A DNA stretch of 64,000 nucleotides. Source: JBMNEH01 sp050948665 (lineage in GTDB: Bacteria > Bacillota > Clostridia > Christensenellales > UMGS416). A program made the translations under genes and the position numbers. The notes below the pieces were generated by a model. It was given only the letters and a program-made list of their open reading frames with translations. It did no database searches and had not been told where the DNA came from. The first letter of the stretch is position 1; each line of letters starts with the position of its first letter. The DNA lies in contig JBMNEH010000001.1 of NCBI GenBank assembly GCA_050948665.1, forward strand, positions 868,001-932,000, written 5' to 3'. Below are positions 49,691 to 58,464 of the stretch, piece by piece.

Positions 49691-49695
49691 ATAAT
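49667..49695 (+). promoter_or_regulatory. Perfect-consensus promoter of the degV pair, inside a terminator
   Basis: TTGACA (49667-49672) and TATAAT (49690-49695) with 17 bases between: an exact vegetative consensus. The -35 box lies in the terminator stem and loop and the -10 in its T tail. A leader of about 75 bases with a GGTAT/ATACC hairpin and a second TATAAT (near 49763) follows. Confidence 0.75.
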
Positions 49696-49778
49696 AAATT
49701 CTGAAGTGGTATTCAATACCATGTACAGTAGTCAAAAAGACGAATAAAAGCCGTAATCGGTATATAATGGAGTAAAAA

Positions 49779-50654
49779 ATGAGAGACTTTGTGATTGTAA
49801 CGGATTCATCCTGTGATCTGCCTGAAGATACCATTCGGGATTTGGATCTGACAGTATTGCCCCTTTCTGTCTTTGTAGGTGATACGAAGTATGTGAATTA
49901 TCCTGATGAAAGAGATATATCCTATCCTGCATTTTATCAATTGCTAAGGGATGGATCTCCTACCAAGACGTCTGCAGTGAACACACAAGAGTTTTTGGAG
50001 GTGTTCACGCCGATTTCCGAGAAAGGGAAAGACATTCTGTATCTGGGCTTTTCATCCGCTCTCAGCGGTACCTGCAGCGCAGGAGCCATGGCGCTGAAAG
50101 AACTCTCCAGCCGTTTTCCCGAAGGGAAGTTTTTTGCTGTGGATTCTCTTTCCGCTTCCCTTGGGCAGGGGCTACTGGTATGGCATTGTGTGCAGGAGAA
50201 AAGAAAGGGAAAGACGATCGAGCAGGTGCGGGACTATGCCGAAGAGGCCAAGTTTCATCTCTGCCATTGGTTTACTGTGGACGATTTAAAACATTTGAAG
50301 CGCGGAGGCCGGGTATCAGCTGCCACCGCATTGGTTGGTACGCTGTTGAACATCAAGCCTATCCTCCACATGGATGATGAGGGTCGATTGATTCCCGTTG
50401 GGAAGGTGCGGGGCCGGAAGGCTTCTATACGCGCACTTGTGGAGAAGATGCAGAAACTGGCTGTAGATCCGGCTGAGCAGACCGTGTTTATTTGTCACGG
50501 TGATTGCAGGGAAGACGCAGAAACAGCTGCCAAGATGATTCGTGAAACCATGGGTGTGAAAAAAGATATTTTAATACACTACACCGGTATGGTAATCGGA
50601 TCTCATTCCGGGCCTGGCACACTGTCTCTGTTTTTTATGGGGACGCACCGATGA
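49779..50654 (+). CDS. DegV family fatty-acid-binding protein
   Basis: A 291-residue protein of the DegV/FakB family, which binds fatty acids and presents them to the kinase FakA. It begins VIVTDSSCDLP, has KTSAVNTQEFLEVF, LGFSSALSGTCSAGAMA, the middle HLKRGGRVSAATALVGTLLNIKPIL, and ends HYTGMVIGSHSGPGTLSLFFMG. All are family signatures. It overlaps the second degV gene by four bases. FakA is not in the window. Confidence 0.9.
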   Translation: MRDFVIVTDSSCDLPEDTIRDLDLTVLPLSVFVGDTKYVNYPDERDISYPAFYQLLRDGSPTKTSAVNTQEFLEVFTPISEKGKDILYLGFSSALSGTCSAGAMALKELSSRFPEGKFFAVDSLSASLGQGLLVWHCVQEKRKGKTIEQVRDYAEEAKFHLCHWFTVDDLKHLKRGGRVSAATALVGTLLNIKPILHMDDEGRLIPVGKVRGRKASIRALVEKMQKLAVDPAEQTVFICHGDCREDAETAAKMIRETMGVKKDILIHYTGMVIGSHSGPGTLSLFFMGTHR

Positions 50655-51493
50655 GTCTCTTTCGGATTGTGGCTGATAGTTGCGCGGATTATACACCCGG
50701 TAAGGACACACTGGATTTCATTCAGCGGGTACCGTTGACAATCTCTCTGGGAGAAAGAGTCTTTCATGACGATGGTACGATAGATACCAACGAACTGCTG
50801 TCCGCAATGGCAACATCTCCTGAGGCGCCCAAGTCGAGCTGCCCGTCTCCACAGGATTATCTTGATGCGTTCGGCAGTGAGGGCGATGTGTATGTTGTAA
50901 CACTGTCGGATAAGGTTTCCGGGAGCTACAGCAGTGCACGTATAGCTGCCGGGTACCTTTATGAGCAGCAGCCAGAACGGAAGATTCATGTATTTAATTC
51001 CCGGTCAGCTGCCGCGGGGCAGGTTGCTCTGTGCTTAAAACTAAAGGAACTGGCAGAATGCGGATTGACATTTGAAGAGGTGGTTGCTGAGGCAGAGATT
51101 TACTCCGCGGAAATGAACACTTGGTTTGTGCTTGAGACCCTGGAGGTCTTTCGGAAGAATGGACGCCTTAGCCATATACAGAGTTTATTAACAGAGATTG
51201 TCAGTATTAAAATGGTTATGGGTGCAGATGCGGATGGGAATATCGTTATACGAGGAAAGGCGCTGAATATGAAGCGTGCGCTATTGAAACTAAAGGAGCT
51301 GGTAAAAGAAGCAAATACCGGTCTCAATTGGATGAATCGGCAGATGGTAATTACTCATGCAGCCTGTCGGAACCGGGCAGAGGTTCTCCGGGATAGTTTA
51401 AAGGAGGCAGGATTTGTCCGCATTCTGCTTTGCGCTGCCGGCGGATTAAGCACGGTATATGCCAATGCCGGAGGAATTATACTGGCGATATAA
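50651..51493 (+). CDS. DegV family fatty-acid-binding protein (second copy)
   Basis: A 280-residue DegV/FakB paralogue directly coupled to the first. It begins RIVADSCADYTPG and has KSSCPSPQDYLDAF, TLSDKVSGSYSSARIAAGY and a FRKNGRLSHIQSLLTEIVSIKMVMGA segment. Its C terminus (CAAGGLSTVYANAGGIILAI) lacks the usual GPGT. Sequence between the two copies differs strongly, so they may bind different acyl chains. A terminator follows at 51506. Confidence 0.9.
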   Translation: MSLFRIVADSCADYTPGKDTLDFIQRVPLTISLGERVFHDDGTIDTNELLSAMATSPEAPKSSCPSPQDYLDAFGSEGDVYVVTLSDKVSGSYSSARIAAGYLYEQQPERKIHVFNSRSAAAGQVALCLKLKELAECGLTFEEVVAEAEIYSAEMNTWFVLETLEVFRKNGRLSHIQSLLTEIVSIKMVMGADADGNIVIRGKALNMKRALLKLKELVKEANTGLNWMNRQMVITHAACRNRAEVLRDSLKEAGFVRILLCAAGGLSTVYANAGGIILAI

Positions 51494-51505
51494 CAGGTTT
51501 ACCGA

Positions 51506-51535
51506 AAAAAGCCGCCTTTTATGGCGGTTTTTTTA
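51506..51535 (+). terminator. Terminator after the degV pair
   Basis: CCGCC (51512-51516) pairs with GGCGG (51523-51527), extended by A and T runs on either side. Confidence 0.85.
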
Positions 51536-51564
51536 TTGTACGAAAGATATTACAATGATACAAT
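51536..51564 (+). promoter_or_regulatory. Predicted promoter of the GH42 gene
   Basis: TTGTAC (51536-51541) and TACAAT (51559-51564) with 17 bases between. Confidence 0.6.
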
Positions 51565-51601
51565 GATAAAAACATAACAATAAACAAGAGAGGAGAATAT
51601 C

Positions 51602-53629
51602 ATGAAATACCCACCTGTAATTCCCTCAATGCCACACTTTCTCCACGGCGGAGACTATAACCCGGATCAGTGGCGTAAATGGAAGGACGAAATTTGGCCG
51701 GAAGATATGCGCCTAGCTAAGCTTGCCGGCTGTAATGTTATGTCCGTTGGGATTTTTTCCTGGGTTGCCCTTGAGCCAGAGGAGAATGTATATGATTTTT
51801 CCTGGTTGGACGAGGTCATGGATTTGTTGGCGGCCAACGGTATGGTAGCAGCACTTGCAACTCCCTCCGGAGCCCGTCCTGCATGGATGAGCAAGAAATA
51901 CCCTGAAGTGCTTCGTGTTACACCTGAACGTCGAAGGATGCTGCAGGGCGGACGTCATAATCACTGTCTGACTTCCCCCGTTTACCGGGAAAAGGTCACT
52001 TCCATTAACACTATGCTGGCGGAGAGATACAAGGAACATCCTGCTTTGGGAATGTGGCATATATCGAACGAATATGGAGGGGAGTGCCATTGTGCCCTTT
52101 GCCAAGCGAAATTCCGGGAATACCTGAAAAAACGTTACGGATCACTGGATGCACTGAACACAGCCTATTGGACAGCCTTCTGGAGCAAGACTTATACTGA
52201 CTGGGAACAGATTGAGTCTCCCTCTCCCTTGGGAGAGACTACGGCGCATTGTCTTGTGCTGGATTGGAAGCGCTTTACTACAGAGCAGTTTGTGGACTTT
52301 ATGAACTGCGAGACAGCGCCTCTCCGTGCGATTACTCCGGACAAGAAACTGACAACCAATATGATGGGCACCTATCCCGGTATCAACTACTTCCGTTTGG
52401 CAGATGTTATGGATGTCGCCTCCTGGGATTCTTATCCAGTGTGGCGCGGAACCGATGAAGATGAGGGCGTAGCAATCCGCAACTCCTTCCTGAATGATTT
52501 GACCCGTGGATTAAAGGATGGTCGTCCTTTTATGCTGATGGAAAGTTCCCCATCAGCTACCAACTGGACACCGATTTGCAAATTACGCCGCCCCGGCGGG
52601 CATAAGTTGTATTCCTTGCAGGCGGTTGCCCATGGTTCGGATACCGTTCAGTACTTCCAGTTCCGAAAGAGCCGCGGGTCTGCAGAAAAGTTCCACGGTG
52701 CCATTGTGGATCATGAGGGCAGCGAGAACACCCGAATATTCCGGGAGGTAGCTTCTGTTGGGGAAACGCTGGCAAAGCTGGATGAGGTGTTCGGGACTCC
52801 GGTTCCCGCAAAGGTGGCGATTGTCTATGACTGGGAGAATCGATGGGCAATTGATGAAAGTAAAGGTATGCTTCAGGAGAACTGTTATGAGACGGAGGTC
52901 ATTAAGCATTATGCTTCCTTCTGGCGTCAGGGTATCAACTGCGATATTATTGATGAGACTAAGAGTCCCGAGGGGTACAATCTTCTGATTGCGCCGATGC
53001 TGTATATGTTGCGAGCGGGTTTTGCGGATAAGCTGCGCGGCTATGTGGAAAAGGGCGGGACATTGGTTACTACTTATATGACCGGCTGGGTGGACGAGAG
53101 TGACCTCTGTTTCCTTGGCGGCTTTCCCGGTCCGTTGAAGGATGTTCTTGGAGTGTGGTGCGAAGAAATTGATGCACTCTACCCCGAGGACGGGAATTCT
53201 ACAAATTGGAAAGGCAAAAAATATTCTCTCCACAGTCTGTGCGAGCTTTCCCATCTCCGTAGTGCCGAGGCATTAGCGGTCTATAACGAGGACTTTTATG
53301 CTGGCATGCCAACTTTGACCCGGAACTACTATGGAAAGGGTAAGGCCTATTATATGGCGGCTAGAAGCGAGCAGGCATTCCTTGATGATTTTTATACATC
53401 TCTTTCTGCGGAACTGGCTCTTCCCCGCGTGCTGAAAGCAGAACTGCCATTCGGTTGTACCGCTTCCTGCCGGACAGATGGGAAACATAACTACATCTTT
53501 GTAATGAACTTCGGCCCGACTTCCCGTACTGTAGATGTGGAAGAAGGTGGGATCGACATGGAAACAGGCGCTGCTATTTCCGGGATAATCAAGCTTCCTG
53601 CCCGGAGTTGCAGAATTATCCGGCGTTAA
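51602..53629 (+). CDS. Beta-galactosidase, glycoside hydrolase family 42
   Basis: A 675-residue cytoplasmic enzyme (no signal peptide) that splits terminal beta-galactosides. The barrel starts HGGDYNPDQW, with SVGIFSWVALEPEE, the acid/base Glu in WHISNEYGGECHC, and the nucleophile Glu in LMESSPSATNW. Cysteines in ECHCALC and an earlier Cys would bind the structural zinc of GH42. The trimerisation domain and small C-terminal beta domain follow. AGAGGAG precedes the ATG; the gene has its own promoter and terminator. No transporter is adjacent. Confidence 0.94.
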   Translation: MKYPPVIPSMPHFLHGGDYNPDQWRKWKDEIWPEDMRLAKLAGCNVMSVGIFSWVALEPEENVYDFSWLDEVMDLLAANGMVAALATPSGARPAWMSKKYPEVLRVTPERRRMLQGGRHNHCLTSPVYREKVTSINTMLAERYKEHPALGMWHISNEYGGECHCALCQAKFREYLKKRYGSLDALNTAYWTAFWSKTYTDWEQIESPSPLGETTAHCLVLDWKRFTTEQFVDFMNCETAPLRAITPDKKLTTNMMGTYPGINYFRLADVMDVASWDSYPVWRGTDEDEGVAIRNSFLNDLTRGLKDGRPFMLMESSPSATNWTPICKLRRPGGHKLYSLQAVAHGSDTVQYFQFRKSRGSAEKFHGAIVDHEGSENTRIFREVASVGETLAKLDEVFGTPVPAKVAIVYDWENRWAIDESKGMLQENCYETEVIKHYASFWRQGINCDIIDETKSPEGYNLLIAPMLYMLRAGFADKLRGYVEKGGTLVTTYMTGWVDESDLCFLGGFPGPLKDVLGVWCEEIDALYPEDGNSTNWKGKKYSLHSLCELSHLRSAEALAVYNEDFYAGMPTLTRNYYGKGKAYYMAARSEQAFLDDFYTSLSAELALPRVLKAELPFGCTASCRTDGKHNYIFVMNFGPTSRTVDVEEGGIDMETGAAISGIIKLPARSCRIIRR

Positions 53630-53635
53630 GTATCT

Positions 53636-53668
53636 TACCCGGTATTACAGTGTATACCGGGTATTTTT
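53636..53668 (+). terminator. Terminator after the GH42 gene
   Basis: Perfect ten-base stem TACCCGGTAT (53636-53645) with ATACCGGGTA (53654-53663), followed by TTTTT. Confidence 0.9.
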
Positions 53669-53722
53669 ATGCAGTATTTTCAGGCAGACAATAAGGAGTG
53701 AGTAGATCGGTGACCGACCGGT

Positions 53723-53751
53723 TTGCTCCGGCATGAATGCTATGTTATACT
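53723..53751 (+). promoter_or_regulatory. Predicted promoter of the GH18-pspC-queG unit
   Basis: TTGCTC (53723-53728) and TATACT (53746-53751) with 17 bases between, ahead of GGAGGGG. Confidence 0.6.
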
Positions 53752-53773
53752 GCTCTTATGGAGGGGATGCGTT

Positions 53774-55051
53774 TTGTCAAGGCGGCGGAGATACAGCAGA
53801 AAACGAAAGCTGAGGTTATCATATGGTGCAATCGGAGGAACGGTAGGTGTAATAATTCTGGCGTTTTGTATCATGCTACTGTTGCGTGGCGCCGCTTTCC
53901 CTGTTGAAGGGGAGCCGGAATTATCGCCGTTACCGCTACCGACGGTAGCTTTGGTGGAGCGTCCTGCAGATACAAAGGAAGATTGGCGTAAAAACCTGCA
54001 ACAGCCTGTAGAGGAGCCTGTTGTGATGGCTTGGGCATATCAGCCAAAGACGCTTGAATCCGTGCCTAAAGGAGTCAATGTCCTTTGCCCGACTTGGTTT
54101 TATCTTGAAGAAGGCGAGGAGGGACAGGTTGTTTTTCATACCCTGGCTGATATGGGGAAGACTACGTGGGATCCCTTGCAGTATGTTACTACCGCACACG
54201 ATGGCGGCGCCCGCGTATGGGGGACTGTTGTGTCCTTTACGCCGGAGTTGAGCCGCCAGGTGGTGGAGGAATCAGAAAAACAGGAAGAATTTATCCGTGC
54301 CTGCTGTTCTTGGGTAAGAAATTACAATCTTGACGGAATTTCGTTTGATTTCGAGAAAATGGATCCGGAAAATAAAGTGTTATTTACCTCCCTTGTGGGT
54401 GCGGTAAAGGAGGCGCTGCCGGCCTCCTGCACGGTCTCGGTGGCAGTCACAGTTCCTCTTGATTATGATGCCCCCACAAACTGGTGGCAGTGCTATGACC
54501 GGGGCGGCCTGGCAAAGTCTTGCGACTACATTGCCGTAATGGCATACGACAGTTCGTCCGGTTACGCGGAACCTACCGCCGCTATCTCCTGGACAGAGGG
54601 GCGTATCCGTAAATTGATGGAGGAGGTTCCTTCAAATCAAATACTTCTGGGTGTCCCCTTCTATGGTATAGATTATCAGGGTGAACGAATTCAAGGAGAG
54701 TTGTTCCGGATACATCCCACTTGGAAATCACAGAACAGTGCAAAAAAAACTATTATACCCCGTCAGGTATCGACACTGTTAACGGAAAATAAGGTTGCCG
54801 TTGCTGGTACCGAGTATGTGGTGGATACCTGGATCAATAAAGGCACTTGGAATGCCGAGTTGGGCTGTGTTACGATTTGCTTCGTTGACTCAGAAGATGT
54901 TTCCCATACCTGGTGGTGTGAGGACACCCGCTCCATATACCAAAAGGGGCTGCTGACAGGGAAGTACTGCCTGGGTGGTGTAGCTGTGTGGCAGTTTGCT
55001 TTCGGCAATGAATCTCTGTGGAATGCTTTGGTAAAGGGAGTGAAGGGATAA
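53774..55051 (+). CDS. Membrane-anchored glycoside hydrolase family 18 protein (TTG start)
   Basis: A 425-residue protein with a basic N terminus, one helix (about residues 18-38) and an outside GH18 barrel. DGISFDFEKM contains the D-x-x-x-D-x-E catalytic motif with Glu194; MAYDSSSGYAEP, PFYGIDYQG and the GGVAVWQFAFG end are typical of the YaaH/YdhD-like spore or peptidoglycan GlcNAcase group. A wall role is inferred. The start is taken as TTG at 53774, seven bases after GGAGGGG; an ATG at 53767 is out of frame. pspC follows one base after its stop. Confidence 0.84.
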   Translation: MSRRRRYSRKRKLRLSYGAIGGTVGVIILAFCIMLLLRGAAFPVEGEPELSPLPLPTVALVERPADTKEDWRKNLQQPVEEPVVMAWAYQPKTLESVPKGVNVLCPTWFYLEEGEEGQVVFHTLADMGKTTWDPLQYVTTAHDGGARVWGTVVSFTPELSRQVVEESEKQEEFIRACCSWVRNYNLDGISFDFEKMDPENKVLFTSLVGAVKEALPASCTVSVAVTVPLDYDAPTNWWQCYDRGGLAKSCDYIAVMAYDSSSGYAEPTAAISWTEGRIRKLMEEVPSNQILLGVPFYGIDYQGERIQGELFRIHPTWKSQNSAKKTIIPRQVSTLLTENKVAVAGTEYVVDTWINKGTWNAELGCVTICFVDSEDVSHTWWCEDTRSIYQKGLLTGKYCLGGVAVWQFAFGNESLWNALVKGVKG

Positions 55052-55052
55052 A

Positions 55053-55454
55053 ATGCGCAGATGGGAGCGTGCGAAGGGAGATCGGGTTTTTAAAGGTGTA
55101 TGCGGTGGACTGGCAGCCTTAGTAAGAATGCCTTCAAACCTGATTAGAGCGCTGTGGATCGTGCTGGCGGTCTTTGCGGATTTAGGCGTGCCTCTCCTGG
55201 TGCTTTATATCATTCTAATATTTGTTCTACCCAATGAGGATGGTTCTCCTCGGGAGAATTTTTCTTTGGATTTGCGGCAAACCCACCAACGTGGATGGGG
55301 GATCGCTATTGCTATGGGTTTAATTGCGATAGGAGTATTATTGCTGGTTCGTTCCATCTGGTCTATGGATCTCGGCGCTTATCTCCGCCCGGTGCTTTGG
55401 ATGGGAAAAGGAATACTACTGATACTATTTGCTGCTCGGAGCCTGGAGACGTGA
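55053..55454 (+). CDS. PspC domain membrane protein
   Basis: A 133-residue protein with a PspC domain at the N terminus (DRVFKGVCGGLAALVRMPSNLIRALWIVLAVF, a family hallmark covering about residues 10-41) and a second hydrophobic helix (43-60), then two more helices (about 82-100 and 108-128). PspC proteins respond to envelope stress in enterobacteria; in Firmicutes the role is less clear. It is packed between the GH18 gene and the QueG-like gene (GTGA overlap), without phage-shock partners. Confidence 0.85.
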   Translation: MRRWERAKGDRVFKGVCGGLAALVRMPSNLIRALWIVLAVFADLGVPLLVLYIILIFVLPNEDGSPRENFSLDLRQTHQRGWGIAIAMGLIAIGVLLLVRSIWSMDLGAYLRPVLWMGKGILLILFAARSLET

Positions 55455-56230
55455 ACAGGCTTTTTGCTGCCTTTGATGACGGGGTGTGCGTCCCTGCGGC
55501 TTCTCTGCCCGCAGCAGCTGCACGATACCCAGAAGCACGCTCCCTCTGGGTACTGGTAAAAGCCCATACTCCCTATAGCCTTTCCGCCTGGGGGGAAACA
55601 ACGTTATCTATAGCCTCTCATTATCCCGCTTATCAGCAGGGTTATCTTGCGGTAAATGCACTGGCAGAAGCACTTCAAAAGAACGGACAGAAGGCATGGG
55701 TAGATTTTTCTTTTTCACAGAAGCCTTTGGCGCAACAGCTGGGACTGGGATGGATCGGAAAGCAGACGCTGTTGCATCATCCTGTGTACGGCAGTTATAT
55801 ATGCCTCTATACCCTTTTAACAGAGAAGGAAGGGGAATATACTCCGGTGCGTTCGCCCCTGCCCCCTCTTTGCGGAGACTGTACCGCCTGCATTGAGGCC
55901 TGCCCCACAGGAGCGCTGACCGATGGATTCCATCGTGAGAAGTGTATCCGTAATTGGCAGTTGAATCCTGTGAAGACTCCACCTGAGATCGAGCCTTTTA
56001 TAGGAAAAAGACTGTTAGGCTGTGATCTTTGCCAGCGCGCTTGCCCCAGGAATCCCCGAAAGACTGTTTTGCCTCCAGAAGCCTTGCGTCGTGCGCTTCT
56101 GTTACCGGACGAGGAGGCGCTTTCCCGGAATCTACCGGAATTAAAACGACTGATTGGCCGGAATATAATACGTAAGGATCGTTTGGTTGACATGCTTCAA
56201 CGAATATGGAAAGGATCCTGTCAAGAATAA
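55451..56230 (+). CDS. Short QueG-like iron-sulfur protein (GTG start)
   Basis: A 259-residue protein with two 4Fe-4S motifs, CGDCTACIEACPTGAL and CDLCQRACPRNP, and the preceding GLGWIGKQTLL, which together match epoxyqueuosine reductase QueG, the B12-dependent last enzyme of queuosine synthesis. Typical QueG is about 350-380 residues; this one lacks the C-terminal HEAT-like part and has a shortened N terminus. The start GTG at 55451 overlaps the pspC stop (GTGA). Function as QueG is therefore likely but unproved; no other queuosine genes are in the window. Confidence 0.75.
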   Translation: MNRLFAAFDDGVCVPAASLPAAAARYPEARSLWVLVKAHTPYSLSAWGETTLSIASHYPAYQQGYLAVNALAEALQKNGQKAWVDFSFSQKPLAQQLGLGWIGKQTLLHHPVYGSYICLYTLLTEKEGEYTPVRSPLPPLCGDCTACIEACPTGALTDGFHREKCIRNWQLNPVKTPPEIEPFIGKRLLGCDLCQRACPRNPRKTVLPPEALRRALLLPDEEALSRNLPELKRLIGRNIIRKDRLVDMLQRIWKGSCQE

Positions 56231-56239
56231 ATATGGAAT

Positions 56240-56270
56240 AAAAAAGCAAGGCAAGCTGCCCTGCTTTTTT
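56240..56270. terminator. Bidirectional terminator between QueG-like and isomerase genes
   Basis: AAAAAAGCA (56240-56248) pairs with TGCTTTTTT (56262-56270), extended by GG/CC inside. Confidence 0.85.
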
Positions 56271-56272
56271 AC

Positions 56273-57070
56273 TCATTCTGCTATCCACTTCCGAAGCAGA
56301 CTGAGGTCCCGTAGGATTTTTTTATCAGCTTCCGCTCCCTCAAATCCATGGTACCTCGGTACGGATTCTATGGTCATTACGCCTTTAAAACCAGTTGCCG
56401 CCGCCCACCGGGCAAAAGCTTCCACTGGCAGACAGCCATCCTCAAGTAAAGCATGCCGGTCGGTGATGCCGTCGTTATTGTGGATATGCATTTCCGCCAC
56501 CGGAAAAGGCAGTTGCGTGAATGCCTCTATAAAATTATCCAATGTGCCGGCCTTCCCTTCTTTCCGGAAACGCAGAAACATGTGCCCCACATCGATCAAT
56601 ATGGCTGCATCTTTTCGGGCAAACAGAAATGCGTTCTCCTCTGCCAACAGAAGGCTTGCAGCATTCAGGGGATAATCCTCACATGCCAAAGTCACCCCCG
56701 TTCCTTCCATGATTTTCAGAGCTTCCTTGAAGAAAGGGACGATCAGCCTTGGTTCGTGCCAAAAGTCAAAGGTCAGATTCTGCAAGCATCCGTATTCCCG
56801 CTGCCAGGCGGCGATTAAGGGGATGCCGATTTTAAATAGAGCCACTTCCTCAGGATTGTTTGGGTCGGGGAGTTTATAGTGTACGGTGAGGGGCTTACCG
56901 TGCCGCGACATTATCTCTCCGCATCGAGCGTTCTCCATAGGGATTTGCAGTGCACGAATAAAATCCACGCCATGGGCGCTGAAAGCATCAAAGCCATGTG
57001 AAAGGAAAAAATCCATATTCTGGGAGATTGTACGCTGGGGGTAATGCCAGCCGGCGAGTGCGAGTATCAT
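56273..57070 (-). CDS. Sugar phosphate isomerase/epimerase-like TIM barrel protein
   Basis: A 265-residue AP-endonuclease-2-type barrel. Metal-binding-type residues appear in TLACEDYPLN (Glu), AILIDVGHMF (Asp, His), AEMHIHNNDG (His) and MTIESVP (Glu). It differs clearly from the two isomerases near the left end, which carry HNHD. AGGAGG precedes the ATG, and a TATAAT (minus strand, near 57098-57103) could be its -10 box. Substrate unknown; the glycosyltransferase gene lies upstream on the same strand. Confidence 0.82.
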   Translation of the reverse strand: MILALAGWHYPQRTISQNMDFFLSHGFDAFSAHGVDFIRALQIPMENARCGEIMSRHGKPLTVHYKLPDPNNPEEVALFKIGIPLIAAWQREYGCLQNLTFDFWHEPRLIVPFFKEALKIMEGTGVTLACEDYPLNAASLLLAEENAFLFARKDAAILIDVGHMFLRFRKEGKAGTLDNFIEAFTQLPFPVAEMHIHNNDGITDRHALLEDGCLPVEAFARWAAATGFKGVMTIESVPRYHGFEGAEADKKILRDLSLLRKWIAE

Positions 57071-57128
57071 AATAACCTCCTGTATTGAGATGATTCATTA
57101 TACTATATCCTGACGTTCTAGTCTGTAC

Positions 57129-58322
57129 CTATTTTAACACATTTCCGTCATGCACAATAATATCCGACGTGCTCCTTTCATCCTTTGGATGGGCAGCTAG
57201 CAGTTCCCTATATAATGAAAGATAGATGTGACGGACTGCCTCTGGGCTGAAATACCGCTGATACAAGCTGAAGGCACTCCGGCGCATTGCTTCGTAATCT
57301 TCAGGAGTCAGAGAAAGCAGGGCATCAACAGTTTTTTCCGGGTGCCGGGAGTCACAATGAATGCCCCCGCCATGCGCCATTAAGGATTGCGTGTCTCCGC
57401 GCACGTTGCTTATCAGTGGGAGACTATGGCTGAGATAATCTACAGATTTCATTGTCAATCCGATACAGGCGTCCTGTCGCATGAAATTCAATCCGAAGGC
57501 ACAGCCCTCCAATGCTTTCGCTTTCTCTTGTTGATCATACAGTGCCCCGTAGTAGATGACGTTTGCCCCTGCATTTTCTGCTAGGGAGCAAAACCTTTCA
57601 CATTGCTCTCCGCTGCCAATAATACGCATCGTAACCGATACGCGAGAGGCCAGCACCTTAATAAATGCAGAGATACCTTCAATATCAGCTACATGATTGA
57701 TGCTACCAAGGTAACATAGGGTAAGAGGGTTGACGGTAAACCCGGGAGATGGGAGGAAGGCTTCCGGCCTGGAAATAGGGATCACATTTGCGGTGATTCC
57801 TTCAGGAATCTTGTTTAAGAAATACGCACATTCCGAAGTCAGCATATCTGCGGCAGGAAGGTAAGCTTCCCGCAACTTCCGCCATATGAAGAAGGGAGCC
57901 TTCAACAGAGGATTCTTTCCTGCATAGGGAAAGGACTCGGGCCACATATCAAATAAATCGTATACCAATGTAACCCCGGGACGCCGTTTCTTGTACCATG
58001 CGCCAGCCATCGCCAGACTGTTTGGAGGAAGCAGCGTCACGACCAGTGCCGGCTCCACGGACAGGGAATCAAGATAGCGGAAGGCTTTTTGCGCAAAGCA
58101 CACGTGTGAAATTAGCCTGGAAACCGAAAGATTCCGACTGTATGCAGGCACAGAAAGCTGCACACAGCCCGGTACCGGGCTGTGATAGCGTATTTTATGC
58201 CTATGATCGAAATCCGATGTGATATAAACTGATTCCAGCCCCAGTTCCCGGAGTCCCTCTGCCAAGGCCTCAAACCTATCGCTGTAATGGTCTGAACAGC
58301 TAATAAGGTATGCTTTTTTCAT
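57129..58322 (-). CDS. Glycosyltransferase (GT4-like, GT-B fold)
   Basis: A 397-residue cytoplasmic glycosyltransferase. The N-terminal half has the acceptor-domain layout (LISCSDHYSDRFEALAEGL, VVTLLPPNSLAMAG, VYDLFDMWPESF); the C-terminal half has LCYLGSINHVADIEG, MRIIGSGEQ, the ALEGCAFGLNFM strand and the acidic loop region (TMKSVDYLSHSLPLIS) that binds the nucleotide sugar. It most resembles GT4 enzymes of polysaccharide synthesis. The start at 58322 is behind GGGAGG. No other polysaccharide genes are adjacent. Confidence 0.82.
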   Translation of the reverse strand: MKKAYLISCSDHYSDRFEALAEGLRELGLESVYITSDFDHRHKIRYHSPVPGCVQLSVPAYSRNLSVSRLISHVCFAQKAFRYLDSLSVEPALVVTLLPPNSLAMAGAWYKKRRPGVTLVYDLFDMWPESFPYAGKNPLLKAPFFIWRKLREAYLPAADMLTSECAYFLNKIPEGITANVIPISRPEAFLPSPGFTVNPLTLCYLGSINHVADIEGISAFIKVLASRVSVTMRIIGSGEQCERFCSLAENAGANVIYYGALYDQQEKAKALEGCAFGLNFMRQDACIGLTMKSVDYLSHSLPLISNVRGDTQSLMAHGGGIHCDSRHPEKTVDALLSLTPEDYEAMRRSAFSLYQRYFSPEAVRHIYLSLYRELLAAHPKDERSTSDIIVHDGNVLK

Positions 58323-58364
58323 TTCTACCTCCCGCCGAGTATGCGCCGGATGCACTTACTGTCC

Positions 58365-58392
58365 ATTATATTCCAGAGTTCAGGGAAGTCAA
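58365..58392 (-). promoter_or_regulatory. Predicted promoter of the glycosyltransferase gene
   Basis: Minus-strand TTGACT (58387-58392) and TATAAT (58365-58370) with 16 bases between. Confidence 0.6.
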
Positions 58393-58400
58393 ATACACAG

Positions 58401-58429
58401 TTGACATATGTGTTACTGTCGGATATAAT
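58401..58429 (+). promoter_or_regulatory. Perfect-consensus promoter of the P-type ATPase leader
   Basis: TTGACA (58401-58406) and TATAAT (58424-58429) with 17 bases between, an exact vegetative consensus, expected where control is left to the downstream riboswitch. Confidence 0.9.
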
Positions 58430-58464
58430 GCAAATGATCTCTTTGCACTGCAATATGCTACAGT

